From UBA7662 sp943369355 (GTDB lineage Bacteria > Bacteroidota > Bacteroidia > UBA7662), in assembly GCA_943369355.1 (NCBI GenBank), contig CALRMX020000002.1:124001-188000 (forward strand): a stretch of DNA of 64,000 nucleotides, in the 5' to 3' direction. The translations under genes and the position numbers were made by a program. The notes beneath the pieces were generated by a model. That model was given only the letters and a program-made list of their open reading frames with translations, ran no database searches and had not been told where the DNA came from. Numbering within the stretch: the stretch's first letter is position 1; each line of letters opens with the position of its first letter. This document shows positions 33,381-43,175 of the stretch, in pieces.

Positions 33381-34928
33381 TTAGTTTTTGATGAGTTTGC
33401 GAACTGCCAATTTTTGCCCTTGAGTTAATCGTGCTACATACAATCCAGGTGCTAAATCGGAGGTAGATAGGCTAATTTCATGATCGCCGGCCGCTACGGT
33501 TCCTGCTCGAATCACTCGGCCTTGAAGATCAACCAGTTCGTAGCGCGTAGGGCTGTTAGTAACGTCTACGCGTATTTTCAATTCTGTATCGAACGGTACT
33601 GGAAAGAAATGTGCCTGCAGTTCTTGTTGGTTTTCCAACACAGCAGTGAAATAATTTTCACAGCCCGCATTTTGGTTTTGGTAGAAGCTTCTGATTTGGT
33701 CGACTCTGCTTTTTAAGGCGGTGATAGAATTCAAATTACTGGTACCTCGGGCATAAACGTAGGCAACATCAAAGCAAAAACTTTCGCCCGCTTCGAGCAA
33801 TACAGGTCCTATGATGCCCAATCCACGTCGGTCGCCTGCCGTATTGCCTAAGGTTACCTCATTGGCCCCTGTACCTTCTACCGGATTGCCGTCGAAGGCG
33901 TAGTTGGCGGGGCGGTTGCTTCCGTCTTTGAACTTACCCGTCATATACCGATAGCGCTGTAAAGGCGTAACGGGGTCGCCGTTATTGCTAGTGTCGTTGT
34001 TGTAATACACAAAACGGCTCATGTTGTGGCTCAAAAATACCACTGCCTGTGCGGGAGGTGCGGCACCATAACCCGAAGCCGTGGTTTCGTCGTCGTTGTC
34101 GGCATTGTAGGTGTAAAACATGGCGCGTGCAGGATCACTTCCAATAAAATCATCGGCATAGTTTCCTAAATCCATATCGCTCCAGTGGCCCAAATACAGC
34201 GAATCGTAGGTTTTATCGCTACGATTTTCGATGCGGTATTGCACAAAAACCGTGTAGGCCAACGACGAATCAACACCTGGCTGATCGAATGCATATAATT
34301 GTGTATGAAAGTTAAAATCAGTAGCAATGTTGTTGCTTGTGGATACCACGCGGGTATCCGAACTCAAGGCATATACCGATTGTGAACCTCGCATGACCGG
34401 AAAATCGGCATTTGCGGTATCGTACTTGCCGTCTTGGTTAGTATCGTGGTAAGGAGCCAACCTGTACGATACGCCCTTGGTAGTATCGCCAGTTCCGGGA
34501 TAGTTGCCAAAGGTTGTTGGCACCCGATAACCCGGTTGACCAACATTGAGGCGGAATGAATCAATATCGCTGGCTTTGAACTTCCAGGTGCGATTAAAAA
34601 ACGAGTTGAGCTGTGCACCAGAATAGGCACCGCTCGTTGCCCACGGACCAATACTAAAGCCCGGTCCACCATCGGCGGTTTGTCCGTATGCTTGAGCAGC
34701 AGTATGCAAGGTGCCCAAGCGGTCGTATCCAGCAACCCATAGGTTAGCGGCAAATACCGTGGTTAAGCCGGAGCCCCGTGGAACTTCCAAACCTGATGAA
34801 GTGCCGCTGTAAAACAGTGCGCCCGTTGGGAATAGTGTTGCTTTCACCCGATTGACGTCGGTAAAATTAGACTGCGCTAAAACACCATAAGGTAGCAACA
34901 GCAGGATTAATAAATAAAAATTCCTCAT
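33381..34928 (-). CDS. Secreted protein with T9SS sorting domain, unknown function
   Basis: A 515-residue exported protein: signal peptide (RNFYLLILLLLPYGVLAQ) when started at 34928, a long beta-rich body with a calcium-loop-like DTNQDGKYD, and a type A T9SS sorting domain (FPVPFDTEL... GLYVARL). The body resembles a class of large Bacteroidota secreted proteins that I can name no further. Divergent from the TonB receptor, with both promoters in a 121-bp region full of dyads. Confidence 0.85.
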   Translation of the reverse strand: MRNFYLLILLLLPYGVLAQSNFTDVNRVKATLFPTGALFYSGTSSGLEVPRGSGLTTVFAANLWVAGYDRLGTLHTAAQAYGQTADGGPGFSIGPWATSGAYSGAQLNSFFNRTWKFKASDIDSFRLNVGQPGYRVPTTFGNYPGTGDTTKGVSYRLAPYHDTNQDGKYDTANADFPVMRGSQSVYALSSDTRVVSTSNNIATDFNFHTQLYAFDQPGVDSSLAYTVFVQYRIENRSDKTYDSLYLGHWSDMDLGNYADDFIGSDPARAMFYTYNADNDDETTASGYGAAPPAQAVVFLSHNMSRFVYYNNDTSNNGDPVTPLQRYRYMTGKFKDGSNRPANYAFDGNPVEGTGANEVTLGNTAGDRRGLGIIGPVLLEAGESFCFDVAYVYARGTSNLNSITALKSRVDQIRSFYQNQNAGCENYFTAVLENQQELQAHFFPVPFDTELKIRVDVTNSPTRYELVDLQGRVIRAGTVAAGDHEISLSTSDLAPGLYVARLTQGQKLAVRKLIKN

Positions 34929-34977
34929 TATCAATAATTTAAACACGTGCAATCTGGCAATTATAACGGCCTAAACC

Positions 34978-34997
34978 TATACCTATATTTAGGTATA
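34978..34997. promoter_or_regulatory. Dyad upstream of the TonB receptor gene
   Basis: TATACCTA (34978-34985), TATT, TAGGTATA (34990-34997), perfect 8-4-8 palindrome. Candidate operator site for either divergent gene. Confidence 0.5.
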
Positions 34998-35004
34998 TTC
35001 ATTT

Positions 35005-35036
35005 TTTAGACTTATCTAAATATTTCTTTAGATAAG
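35005..35036. promoter_or_regulatory. Overlapping dyads at the TonB receptor promoter
   Basis: TTTAGACTTATCTAAA (35005-35020) is a 6-4-6 palindrome. Its right half also forms CTTATCTAAA (35011-35020) paired with TTTAGATAAG (35027-35036), a perfect 10-bp dyad. Three TTTAGA/TCTAAA half sites lie between the -33 region and the -7 box, the position of a repressor site. The half site is reminiscent of DtxR/MntR-type operators, but this is a resemblance only. Confidence 0.55.
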
Positions 35037-35037
35037 C

Positions 35038-35045
35038 TATCTTTG
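35038..35045 (+). promoter_or_regulatory. -7 promoter box of the TonB receptor gene
   Basis: TATCTTTG, a perfect match, 4 nt before the ATG at 35050. Confidence 0.6.
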
Positions 35046-35049
35046 TGGC

Positions 35050-37389
35050 ATGCGAATCCTGCTCTTATTGCTATTTCCACTTTTATCGAGCGCACAAACC
35101 CAAATAAGCGGCCGAATCCATCACCAAGGCAAACCTCTTTCTTCGGCGCATATACGTTTATACGGCACCAACTTGGGTACGGTAAGCGACAGAAATGGTC
35201 AATTTGTGCTAAGTCTCGAAAAAACCAGAATACCCCGTTTGCAAATAAGTCTAGTGGGCTACATGCCCATCGATACCGTTATAAGTGATCTAGCCATGCC
35301 GTTGAATTTCGAGATGAAGGCCGATCAGTTGGGACTCGAACAAGTGGTGGTTAGCGCCAATCGGGAGCAAGTATCCCAACGCGAAGCCGTAGTGTTGGTG
35401 CAATCGATTGACAAAAAGACCTTAAATACCTTACAGCGGATAGATGTAAGCGGAAGTTTGAATTTTATACCCGGGGTACGTACCGAAACCAATTGTCAGA
35501 ATTGTGGCTTCACTGCTGTTCGTTTGAATGGTCTACCGGGAGCTTACAGTCAAATTCTCATCAACAGCAGGCCAGTGTACAGCGCCCTCGCTGGCGTATA
35601 TGGCTTAGAGCAACTGCCTTCGACCATGATTGAGCGCATCGAAGTTGTAAGAGGCGGGGGTTCGGCTTTATTTGGCGGAAACGCCATTGCCGGCACGGTT
35701 AACCTCATCACCAAAGAGGCGTACGACAACGAAATTGAAGGCGGGGTGATGCTACGCCATATTGGTAATCAAAGTCCAGAATGGGTGTATCAGCTAAGTA
35801 CCACACGTGTTAACCCAACACTCACTGCCGGATTTACCGCCTACAGCCTCATTCGCCGACGCACCGAATACGATGCCAATAACGACGGCTTTAGTGAACT
35901 TACCCGCCTGCGCAACCTCACCAAGGGCATGCAAGCCTGGTGGAAGCCCGATAATCGCCGAAAATTGTTGGTTTCGGGTTTTGTGATTGACGAATACCGC
36001 AGAGGTGGAAGTAATTTCGACCGCGAACCCCACCAATCGGAAGTTGCCGAGCAGTTACGCCACCACATCATCGGTGTAATGGCGCAATACGAACAGCTCA
36101 GCCGCGACTATCGCACCAAAACAAGTGTGTATTTGTCGGCCCAAAGTACCGACCGGCATAGCTATTATGGAGGCGGAGGCCGATTGCTAGCGGCAGGCGA
36201 TAGCCTCACCGAAACCGATTTACTCGCGATCAACGCTTACGGACAGTCGAACGATTTGGCTGGGGTTGCCGGTGTATCGTTACAGCATTTTTTTACCGAT
36301 GAAATCACCCTTTTGGCTGGTAGCGAACTCATCCTGAACGACGTAATTGACCGTGCTCCAGGATATAACCGCCGAATCGATCAGCGGTTGTTTACCAGCG
36401 GGAACTATGCCCAATTGCAATATCAAAAACGCAAGCACACCCTGTTATTGGGCGTACGCTTTGATGCTTTGTGGCTGAATGGAGCCTATTTATTGCAAGA
36501 TACTTCCATCAGTCAAAACGGAAACTGGCAACTGCCTGTGCCGCGTATCAGTTGGATGTTTAAAATAAATGAGCACCTACGCAGCCGAGTTAGTTATGCG
36601 CAAGGCTACCGTGCCCCACAAGCCTTCGACGAAGACCTCCACATTGAAACCGTAGGCGGGGCAGCACGTATGAGCACCTTTGGTGCCGACCTACGCACCG
36701 AAAGATCGCAAAATTTGACCGCTTCGCTCGATTTTGCCGAAAGCTGGAATAACAGGCCAATGAATTTAGTAGTGGAAGGTTTTTATACCCGATTACAAAA
36801 TCCTTTCGTTTGGAGCTTGCCCGAAGAATTACCCAACGGCATCTCGGTGATACAAAAAATCAACGGACCGGGTGCGGCAGTATACGGCGCCACATTTGAA
36901 TTTCGGATGGCGTCTGGCGACCGTTGGCTCTTGCAAGCAGCTATGACATTCCAGCAAAGCAGGTATGACAACCCCCTGGTACTTTGGGAAAGCTCACCCA
37001 CCGATACACGGCCAGCCGTACAAACCAACCGACTTCTCCGCGCTCCAGACCAGTACGGTTATTTACAAGGTAGTTACCGCTTTAGTCGAAAGCTGTCGTT
37101 GGTAGTTATGGCCCAATACACGGGCGCAATGCAAGTAGCCCATGTCATCGACCCCGAAAGTGAGTATACAGCACTCAAAACTACGCCAGCTTTCCTGGAT
37201 TTGGGGACCCGCGTCACTTACGAATTTTTCCCTATCGGAAAACTTCGGGTACAATGGAGCTTAGGTATTGATAACGCACTGAACAGTTTTCAGCGTGATT
37301 TTGACCGAGGAGCCAGCCGCGACGCTGCATATGTTTACGGTCCGGCTTTACCCAGAACTTTGAATACGGCTTTAAGGGTGAATTTATGA
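35050..37389 (+). CDS. TonB-dependent receptor with N-terminal carboxypeptidase-regulatory-like domain
   Basis: Outer-membrane active transporter of 779 residues. Signal peptide to SSAQ, CarboxypepD_reg-like domain (about 18-95, with GRIHHQGKPLSSAHIRLYG), plug (about 105-220, with RIEVVRGGGSALFGGNAIAGTVN), then the barrel ending in LRVNL. The plug carries an N148-C149-Q-N-C152 motif I associate with a subgroup of Bacteroidota receptors, possibly for metal or haem; this is uncertain. No SusD partner follows. Its stop lies next to the antiporter stop on the opposite strand. Confidence 0.92.
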   Translation: MRILLLLLFPLLSSAQTQISGRIHHQGKPLSSAHIRLYGTNLGTVSDRNGQFVLSLEKTRIPRLQISLVGYMPIDTVISDLAMPLNFEMKADQLGLEQVVVSANREQVSQREAVVLVQSIDKKTLNTLQRIDVSGSLNFIPGVRTETNCQNCGFTAVRLNGLPGAYSQILINSRPVYSALAGVYGLEQLPSTMIERIEVVRGGGSALFGGNAIAGTVNLITKEAYDNEIEGGVMLRHIGNQSPEWVYQLSTTRVNPTLTAGFTAYSLIRRRTEYDANNDGFSELTRLRNLTKGMQAWWKPDNRRKLLVSGFVIDEYRRGGSNFDREPHQSEVAEQLRHHIIGVMAQYEQLSRDYRTKTSVYLSAQSTDRHSYYGGGGRLLAAGDSLTETDLLAINAYGQSNDLAGVAGVSLQHFFTDEITLLAGSELILNDVIDRAPGYNRRIDQRLFTSGNYAQLQYQKRKHTLLLGVRFDALWLNGAYLLQDTSISQNGNWQLPVPRISWMFKINEHLRSRVSYAQGYRAPQAFDEDLHIETVGGAARMSTFGADLRTERSQNLTASLDFAESWNNRPMNLVVEGFYTRLQNPFVWSLPEELPNGISVIQKINGPGAAVYGATFEFRMASGDRWLLQAAMTFQQSRYDNPLVLWESSPTDTRPAVQTNRLLRAPDQYGYLQGSYRFSRKLSLVVMAQYTGAMQVAHVIDPESEYTALKTTPAFLDLGTRVTYEFFPIGKLRVQWSLGIDNALNSFQRDFDRGASRDAAYVYGPALPRTLNTALRVNL

Positions 37390-39513
37390 GCCATCGCCCT
37401 TAATTACATTGCGGACAAAGTCGCCGAGCTGATTAATCCGTTCGAGATTTTGCCGTATGGGCAACGGCAGTCCACCATCCAACTGGAAGGTGCCGTCGAC
37501 CGAAGGGAAATTAGGTTCTTGCGGGTACACCATAATGAAGCTATTGGGCTCGAAGTGCCGCGAAAGAAGAGTAGGTATTTGTGAAAAATCGTCACAGTGT
37601 GAAATGCTGCCTGGTCGTGCACAAACAATCACAAACAAATCATCGGTACGAAGTGCAGCTGATAGCTCGGTCAAACTTTCCGTGCCCTCATAAGCATGAT
37701 AATCGATATCGAGTTTTTGGTCGGCCCGTTGGTTAATGGCACGTATTACAGCGCCGGTATGACCTCTGGCATGTAGCACTACTTTACCCGACACAGTAAG
37801 TGCCATCTTTTTGAGTAGTGCCAGCCATTTGCCAAATCCCGGTTCGAGTTCGGCATGTTCGGGTACCACGAGCACTAACCTCCTGAAGGTATTGAAAGGT
37901 TGTTCGAGTTTAGTTACCAATACCATCTGGTCGGTTCGCTTGAGCAAATTGTCCATGATGCCCCCAAAAAACCGATCTACCGCATCGGGTTTGGGTTTCC
38001 AGCCCAAAATAATCTCTGTAATCCCATTTTCACGAGCCGTATGTACAATACCCGATGTAATGTTCACATCTACCCGAACCAATTTTTCGAGCTTTCGATC
38101 GGCAGCAAGGGCAATTCGGGCAGCCATCTCTAACAGTTTATTACCCTGACCCAGTCCCTCACTTGCTGCCTGCTCGTCGTTCACCACCGAAAGCACATAA
38201 AGAGCCTCGTTTTCGTGTGTATCCTGAACGCACAAAGCCAATTCCATCAGCCGTTCAACCGAAGCAGGATTTGAAAGTGGGACGAGTATTTGGTCTTGAA
38301 TGCCTAAGGAAGAAATCGGAGAATTTTGATCGGTAATGGCTAGCTGGCGTCCATTACGTTCAACCACAAATGAACTCACCAAGCAGGTCACGAGAATTAA
38401 AATAACTGTGCCGTTCAGCACATTTTCATCGATTATCCCCAATCGAAACCCTATAAGAATTACCGCAATAGTAGCAGCAGCGTGGGCACTACTCAAGCCA
38501 AACATTACGCGGCGCTGCAAGGAGCTGTAACCAAATACCCATTTTGTAAACAAAGCTGCCAGCCATTTACCAACCAATGCAACTAGGGTGAGCACAGCTG
38601 CTACGTAAATGGCTTGTGGCCCCTTCAGTAAAACGGCCAAATCCACAAGCATGCCTACACTAATCAGAAAAAATGGGATGAAAATAGCATTGCCAACAAA
38701 CTCAATTCGGTTCATGAGCGGCGAGCTGTGTGGAATAAGGCGATTTAAGGCGAGTCCGGCTGCAAATGCACCGATTATCGCTTCTACACCTGCCATTTCG
38801 GCCATGACCCCAGCGACAAACACCAAGGCCAACACAAAAATGTAGTGTGAACTTCTTTCGCCTTCAACATTTTTGAAGAACCAACGCCCTAGTCGTGGAT
38901 AGCCGTAAAACACCACCAAAGCAAACAGTACTAGTGAGCCTGAAAGTTGCAGCCAATAGGCAGTACCCGTATTTCCTTGTGCAAGTCCAGTGATGACCGC
39001 CAAAATTAAGAGCACTAGCGTATCGGTAATGATGGTTCCACCTACTGCAACGGTGACCACCTCGTTGCGGATAATGCCCAACCGGCTTGCGATAGGGTAA
39101 GCAACCAGCGTATGGGTAGAAAACATGCTCGCGATGAGAATCGAACCTTGAATTCCGTAGCCTAAAAGGTAATGGCATACATAATAACCCAGTATAAAAG
39201 GTACTGCGAAAGTGAATAAACCAAAAACTAGGCTTCTGTTTCTGTTTTTAGCGAACTCGTTCATATCGAGTTCTAAACCTGCCAAAAACATGATGTATAA
39301 CAAGCCAGCCTTGGCAAACAAATCGATGCTTGCCTTTTCAATCACGTTAAAGCCATACGGACCAATAGCCACTCCGGCGAGTATAAGCCCTATAATGCTA
39401 GGAATACGCAGCTTTCCCATCACCACTGGGGCAAGGAGAATAATCAGCAACACCACCGCAAAAGTGACTACTGAATCCTGAAGTGGAAGCTCCCAAGTTA
39501 GGCGTAATAGCAT
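37384..39513 (-). CDS. CPA2 cation:proton antiporter with C-terminal UspA-like region
   Basis: A 709-residue protein. About residues 15-400 are the CPA2 antiporter fold with helices such as GLILAGVAIGPYG, FSTHTLVAYPIASRLG and EAIIGAFAAGLALNRL. About 425-700 form universal-stress-like domains (ILVPLSNPASVERLMELAL; GITEIILGWK). K+/H+ or Na+/H+ exchange is likely. No TrkA-N domain is seen. Convergent with the TonB receptor (6-bp overlap) and divergent from the DUF389 gene. Confidence 0.9.
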   Translation of the reverse strand: MLLRLTWELPLQDSVVTFAVVLLIILLAPVVMGKLRIPSIIGLILAGVAIGPYGFNVIEKASIDLFAKAGLLYIMFLAGLELDMNEFAKNRNRSLVFGLFTFAVPFILGYYVCHYLLGYGIQGSILIASMFSTHTLVAYPIASRLGIIRNEVVTVAVGGTIITDTLVLLILAVITGLAQGNTGTAYWLQLSGSLVLFALVVFYGYPRLGRWFFKNVEGERSSHYIFVLALVFVAGVMAEMAGVEAIIGAFAAGLALNRLIPHSSPLMNRIEFVGNAIFIPFFLISVGMLVDLAVLLKGPQAIYVAAVLTLVALVGKWLAALFTKWVFGYSSLQRRVMFGLSSAHAAATIAVILIGFRLGIIDENVLNGTVILILVTCLVSSFVVERNGRQLAITDQNSPISSLGIQDQILVPLSNPASVERLMELALCVQDTHENEALYVLSVVNDEQAASEGLGQGNKLLEMAARIALAADRKLEKLVRVDVNITSGIVHTARENGITEIILGWKPKPDAVDRFFGGIMDNLLKRTDQMVLVTKLEQPFNTFRRLVLVVPEHAELEPGFGKWLALLKKMALTVSGKVVLHARGHTGAVIRAINQRADQKLDIDYHAYEGTESLTELSAALRTDDLFVIVCARPGSISHCDDFSQIPTLLSRHFEPNSFIMVYPQEPNFPSVDGTFQLDGGLPLPIRQNLERINQLGDFVRNVIKGDGS

Positions 39514-39568
39514 ATTACAAATTCAGCATGAAAATACAGGGAATTTCTAGGATGTCGCACTTTCCTAT

Positions 39569-39576
39569 TACTTTAG
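39569..39576 (+). promoter_or_regulatory. Putative -7 box of the DUF389 gene
   Basis: TACTTTAG, one mismatch to TAnnTTTG, 4 nt before the ATG at 39581. Confidence 0.4.
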
Positions 39577-39580
39577 AAAT

Positions 39581-40954
39581 ATGACAGGCCCAATAAACCA
39601 AAACGAAAACAAATTGCTGCCGGCAATCAGAAACTACCTGCAAAAACTCTTCAATATCGAAGAAGGCACCGATGAAGCTGGAACCATCGCAGGCATACGC
39701 AAAGACATTGAATTTAAGGGCATCAACAGCTGGATTTTAGTCTGTTCCATCTTCATTGCCTCTATTGGACTGAACACGAACTCTACCGCCGTGATCATTG
39801 GTGCCATGCTTGTTTCGCCGCTCATGGGCCCCATTTTAGGCATTGGCTTGGCCATTGGCATATTCGACTTTGAATTGCTCAAAAGGGCACTAAAAAACTT
39901 TGGCTCGGCTGTGCTGCTCGCGGTCATTACATCTACCCTCTACTTTAGCATCACGCCATTAGGCGATGCGCAAAGCGAACTTTTGGCCCGCACCACGCCT
40001 ACCATCTGGGATGTGCTCATTGCTTTTTTCGGAGGCCTTGCCGGTATCGTTGCGGGATCTCGCCGCGAAAAAGGTAATGTGATTCCGGGCGTGGCCATCG
40101 CCACCGCGCTCATGCCGCCCCTTTGTACCGCTGGGTATGGATTGGCAAGCGGTAACTGGTCGTATTTTTTGGGCGCATTCTATCTCTTTTTCATCAATTC
40201 GGTCTTCATCGGCTTTGCCACTTTGCTCATTGTGCGTTTGCTCAAATTCAAACCCGTAAACAAGGTAGATACTGCGGTTGCACGTCGTTCGAGGCAATAT
40301 GTCACAGGCTTTGTCGTACTCACCATGATCCCCAGCATTTGGATTGCCTATGGAGTTGTGCAGGAGTCGCTGTTCAATAGCCGCTCCAATGCATTTGTGC
40401 GCGAGCACATCGAAAGCGATGTACGACAGGTAATACAATCGTCGTATGAAATGCAGGGCGATAGCGCAAAAATAACCTTAGCCATACTCGGAGAACCTTT
40501 GAGTGAAGCCGAAAAATTACGCTTACAAAGCATGCTCCATTTACGACCAGGAATGTCACATACCAAACTGGTGATACTGCAAGCCGGCGGTAGCGAAGCC
40601 CTACTCGATGGAAATAAAGGGGGCTTGCTTGAAACCCTTTTTCAGAACAATCGCGATAGTCTCGAACAACGTAAAAAAAGACTGGAAGCTACCGAAGCAG
40701 CCTTGGCCTATTGGCAGTTGTTACCAGCCCATGCACAAAAACTGGGGGAAGAAGTTCAGCTGCTCTACCCCATGGTAGGTAAACTTGCTTGGTCGCGTGT
40801 GTACGAAGTGAATACCCTCACCGGTAAGAACGATACCTTGCCTGTTGTACTCATACATTTCAAGAGCCCAGCGACTGCCGAAACGAAGAACAAAATCCGC
40901 AACTGGCTGCAGTTACGCATGCAAACCGACTCGTTGCGCTTGGTAGAATACTAA
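39581..40954 (+). CDS. DUF389 membrane protein
   Basis: A 457-residue protein of the DUF389/TIGR00341 family. A helix-rich membrane core at about 45-265 carries the family's SPLMGPILGIGLAIG and GVAIATALMPPLCTAGYGLA signatures. The C-terminal about 190 residues are soluble and coiled-coil-like. Function is not established. Single gene. Confidence 0.9.
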   Translation: MTGPINQNENKLLPAIRNYLQKLFNIEEGTDEAGTIAGIRKDIEFKGINSWILVCSIFIASIGLNTNSTAVIIGAMLVSPLMGPILGIGLAIGIFDFELLKRALKNFGSAVLLAVITSTLYFSITPLGDAQSELLARTTPTIWDVLIAFFGGLAGIVAGSRREKGNVIPGVAIATALMPPLCTAGYGLASGNWSYFLGAFYLFFINSVFIGFATLLIVRLLKFKPVNKVDTAVARRSRQYVTGFVVLTMIPSIWIAYGVVQESLFNSRSNAFVREHIESDVRQVIQSSYEMQGDSAKITLAILGEPLSEAEKLRLQSMLHLRPGMSHTKLVILQAGGSEALLDGNKGGLLETLFQNNRDSLEQRKKRLEATEAALAYWQLLPAHAQKLGEEVQLLYPMVGKLAWSRVYEVNTLTGKNDTLPVVLIHFKSPATAETKNKIRNWLQLRMQTDSLRLVEY

Positions 40955-40979
40955 AAAGGCCGGCCTTTCGGGCCGACCT
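40953..40979 (-). terminator. Terminator of the symporter-LOG-M23-bcp operon
   Basis: On the minus strand AGGTCGGCC, loop CGAAA, then GGCCGGCCT and TTTT. One G-U pair. It could also serve the DUF389 gene end on the plus strand. Confidence 0.75.
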
Positions 40980-41001
40980 CGGTTAAGCTTTGCTCAGTTG
41001 A

Positions 41002-41451
41002 TCAGAGGAGCTGGGCAGCGTGATCTTTGGTGTTTACCTTTTCTATTACCTTTTCGATATTGCCTTGTTCGTCAATCAAAAAGGTTACTCGGTCGGTACC
41101 CATGTACTTGCGGCCGTACATGCTTTTTTCAATCCAAGTACCATATGCTTCATGGATGCTTTTGCTTTCGTCGGCAATCAGGTTAAACGGCAAACTGTAT
41201 TTGTTGGCAAATTTATCGTGCGACTTCACACTGTCGCTGCTTACACCAATTACTTCAATGCCTTTTGCTTTGAGACTCATTTCATTGTCGCGAAGGTTAC
41301 AGGCCTCGGCTGTACAACCGGGAGTATCGTCTTTTGGGTAAAAGTACAACGCAACTTTTTTGCCCTTAAATTGATCGAGGCCGATGGTTTCGCCCTTTTG
41401 GTTGAGGCCACTAAAGGCTGGTGCCTTTTGGCCAATTTGTGGTCTGCTCAT
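41002..41451 (-). CDS. bcp: Thioredoxin-dependent thiol peroxidase (Bcp/PrxQ)
   Basis: Atypical 2-Cys peroxiredoxin that reduces hydroperoxides. Peroxidatic C46 and resolving C51 in DDTPGCTAEACNLRD, five residues apart as in the Bcp type. 149 residues. Its ATG overlaps the M23 peptidase stop by 4 bp, last gene of a four-gene minus-strand operon. Confidence 0.96.
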   Translation of the reverse strand: MSRPQIGQKAPAFSGLNQKGETIGLDQFKGKKVALYFYPKDDTPGCTAEACNLRDNEMSLKAKGIEVIGVSSDSVKSHDKFANKYSLPFNLIADESKSIHEAYGTWIEKSMYGRKYMGTDRVTFLIDEQGNIEKVIEKVNTKDHAAQLL

Positions 41452-43175
41452 AGTATTTTGAAATTAGTTTGAAAGTTCCGGGTATTACCTACAGCATCTC
41501 TAACAACAATATCGAGCGTATGATTTCCTGATGCGAAGCTTTTTTGCAAGGGTATGCTCAATGTGGCCGTTTTACCATCAAACTCGTGGTATTCCCACTT
41601 TCCATCAATAAAAATGTCGTAACTGTCGAGGCCCGAAAGATTATCACCGATGCGAAAATTCAGCTTTTGTCCTGTACGGTAGGCTTTGCCGGGCTTGTGG
41701 TTCACGGCAACAACAGAGGGCAGTACGGTATCTACGGCTAGATAAAAGTCGCCGAAGGTTCGCACACGTGCCTCGAAAAAATCGCCTTTCCAACTGCCCG
41801 TTGCGGCAGTGCGACTTCCGCCTAAGCCAATTCCTACCAAAACGGTAAACGGCCGCAAACTATCGGGGAGGCCAGTATGTTTAATCGCTACTTGGTAAAA
41901 ACCATGCACGGGCACCTTAGGGGTGTGAATGCTATGTACTGCTGAATAACTCAGTGCAGGTCGGATACTCCGCTTGTACTGCAAATCGAGGGTATCGTAG
42001 AAGTTCCAGGCTGGCATACTCAACCTAAGCTCGTCTTTGATGAGGTTTACGGGCTTATCGGGGGTGAGCCGCTCACCAGTGGGCACGGTTGCCGACAATT
42101 CAAAGGTGCGTTCGGTGGCACCGCGCATTTTCCAACTCAAGCGACTGGCATTGCCGTTAAAATCAGTTGCAATAATTTCTAGATGAATACTGTCGCCAGG
42201 AGCTATCGATATGGTGCCATCGTTTTTTACGCACGGAAGCAAACTCACCCGATTGCCAGGCTCTTTCAAACAGCGGTAAATGCTCTCACGCTGCAACATT
42301 CTACTTTCGTAGTCCATCACGCTGTTGGCATACCGTGTTTCATTGAACTCAAAAGCATCGGCTTTGAAATGATACACCGTATCGCCTTCTGCAAGTAAAA
42401 TCAACTGATAAATGCCGTTGTTGAAGCCGTTGCCATCGTGTTTATCGGCCACACGGGTTTGCACATAAAAGCTACCCCACGCATCTATACGCTGTGGCAC
42501 CAATTGATACCCACTTTTGCTCTTCTGCGCCCACATCTTTTTGTTGTTTCCCGAACCGTTGATTTGAGCCCCTTTGCCGTGGGGTACTAACTCAACGAAC
42601 GAAAACAGCGGAGCAACCCGATCGGGCACTTCGTAGCCAAACAGTTGCGGATTGATGATGGCTTCTGTTTTGGTATTTCGTAACTCGAAATGTAAGTGCG
42701 GACCACCCGAGCCTCCCGTATTTCCGCTCAAGGCTACTACATCACCCTTTTTTACCACCAATTCGCCAGGTTTTAAACTCAAGTCTATTTCGAAGGCTTC
42801 CTTTTCGTAGTGTTTTGCTCTCACCCAGTCGGCCAACTGACCTTGAAATTGCTGCAAGTGTGCATATACCGAAGTATATCCGTTGGGATGGTCGATATAG
42901 ACCGCCAGGCCGTAACCGTAGGCCGATACCTTCACACGACTTACATGCCCGTCGGCGATGGCGTAAACCTTATACCCTTCTTTACTTTCGGTACGTATAT
43001 CCAATCCGCTGTGAAAATGGTTGGTTCGCAACTCGCCAAACGTACCCGACAGTTTGATGGGCAGGTCGAGGGGGTTACGAAAATACCCTTTCGGATAATT
43101 TTGCGCCTTCAAAGCAGCATAAGGCAATGCCAGCCCCACCCAAAGGAGGAGAACGATATAGCGGCCTTTGCTCAT
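41448..43175 (-). CDS. M23-family (LytM) metallopeptidase
   Basis: Exported endopeptidase acting on peptidoglycan or a regulatory relative. Signal peptide ends ALKAQ. LytM domain at about 40-190 with both zinc motifs: HFHSGLDIRT (HxxxD) and GPHLHFE (HxH), so catalytic residues are present. The remaining about 380 residues are beta-rich, with repeats that may act in binding. 575 residues. Overlaps bcp (41448-41451) and the LOG-family gene by one base. Confidence 0.92.
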   Translation of the reverse strand: MSKGRYIVLLLWVGLALPYAALKAQNYPKGYFRNPLDLPIKLSGTFGELRTNHFHSGLDIRTESKEGYKVYAIADGHVSRVKVSAYGYGLAVYIDHPNGYTSVYAHLQQFQGQLADWVRAKHYEKEAFEIDLSLKPGELVVKKGDVVALSGNTGGSGGPHLHFELRNTKTEAIINPQLFGYEVPDRVAPLFSFVELVPHGKGAQINGSGNNKKMWAQKSKSGYQLVPQRIDAWGSFYVQTRVADKHDGNGFNNGIYQLILLAEGDTVYHFKADAFEFNETRYANSVMDYESRMLQRESIYRCLKEPGNRVSLLPCVKNDGTISIAPGDSIHLEIIATDFNGNASRLSWKMRGATERTFELSATVPTGERLTPDKPVNLIKDELRLSMPAWNFYDTLDLQYKRSIRPALSYSAVHSIHTPKVPVHGFYQVAIKHTGLPDSLRPFTVLVGIGLGGSRTAATGSWKGDFFEARVRTFGDFYLAVDTVLPSVVAVNHKPGKAYRTGQKLNFRIGDNLSGLDSYDIFIDGKWEYHEFDGKTATLSIPLQKSFASGNHTLDIVVRDAVGNTRNFQTNFKIL

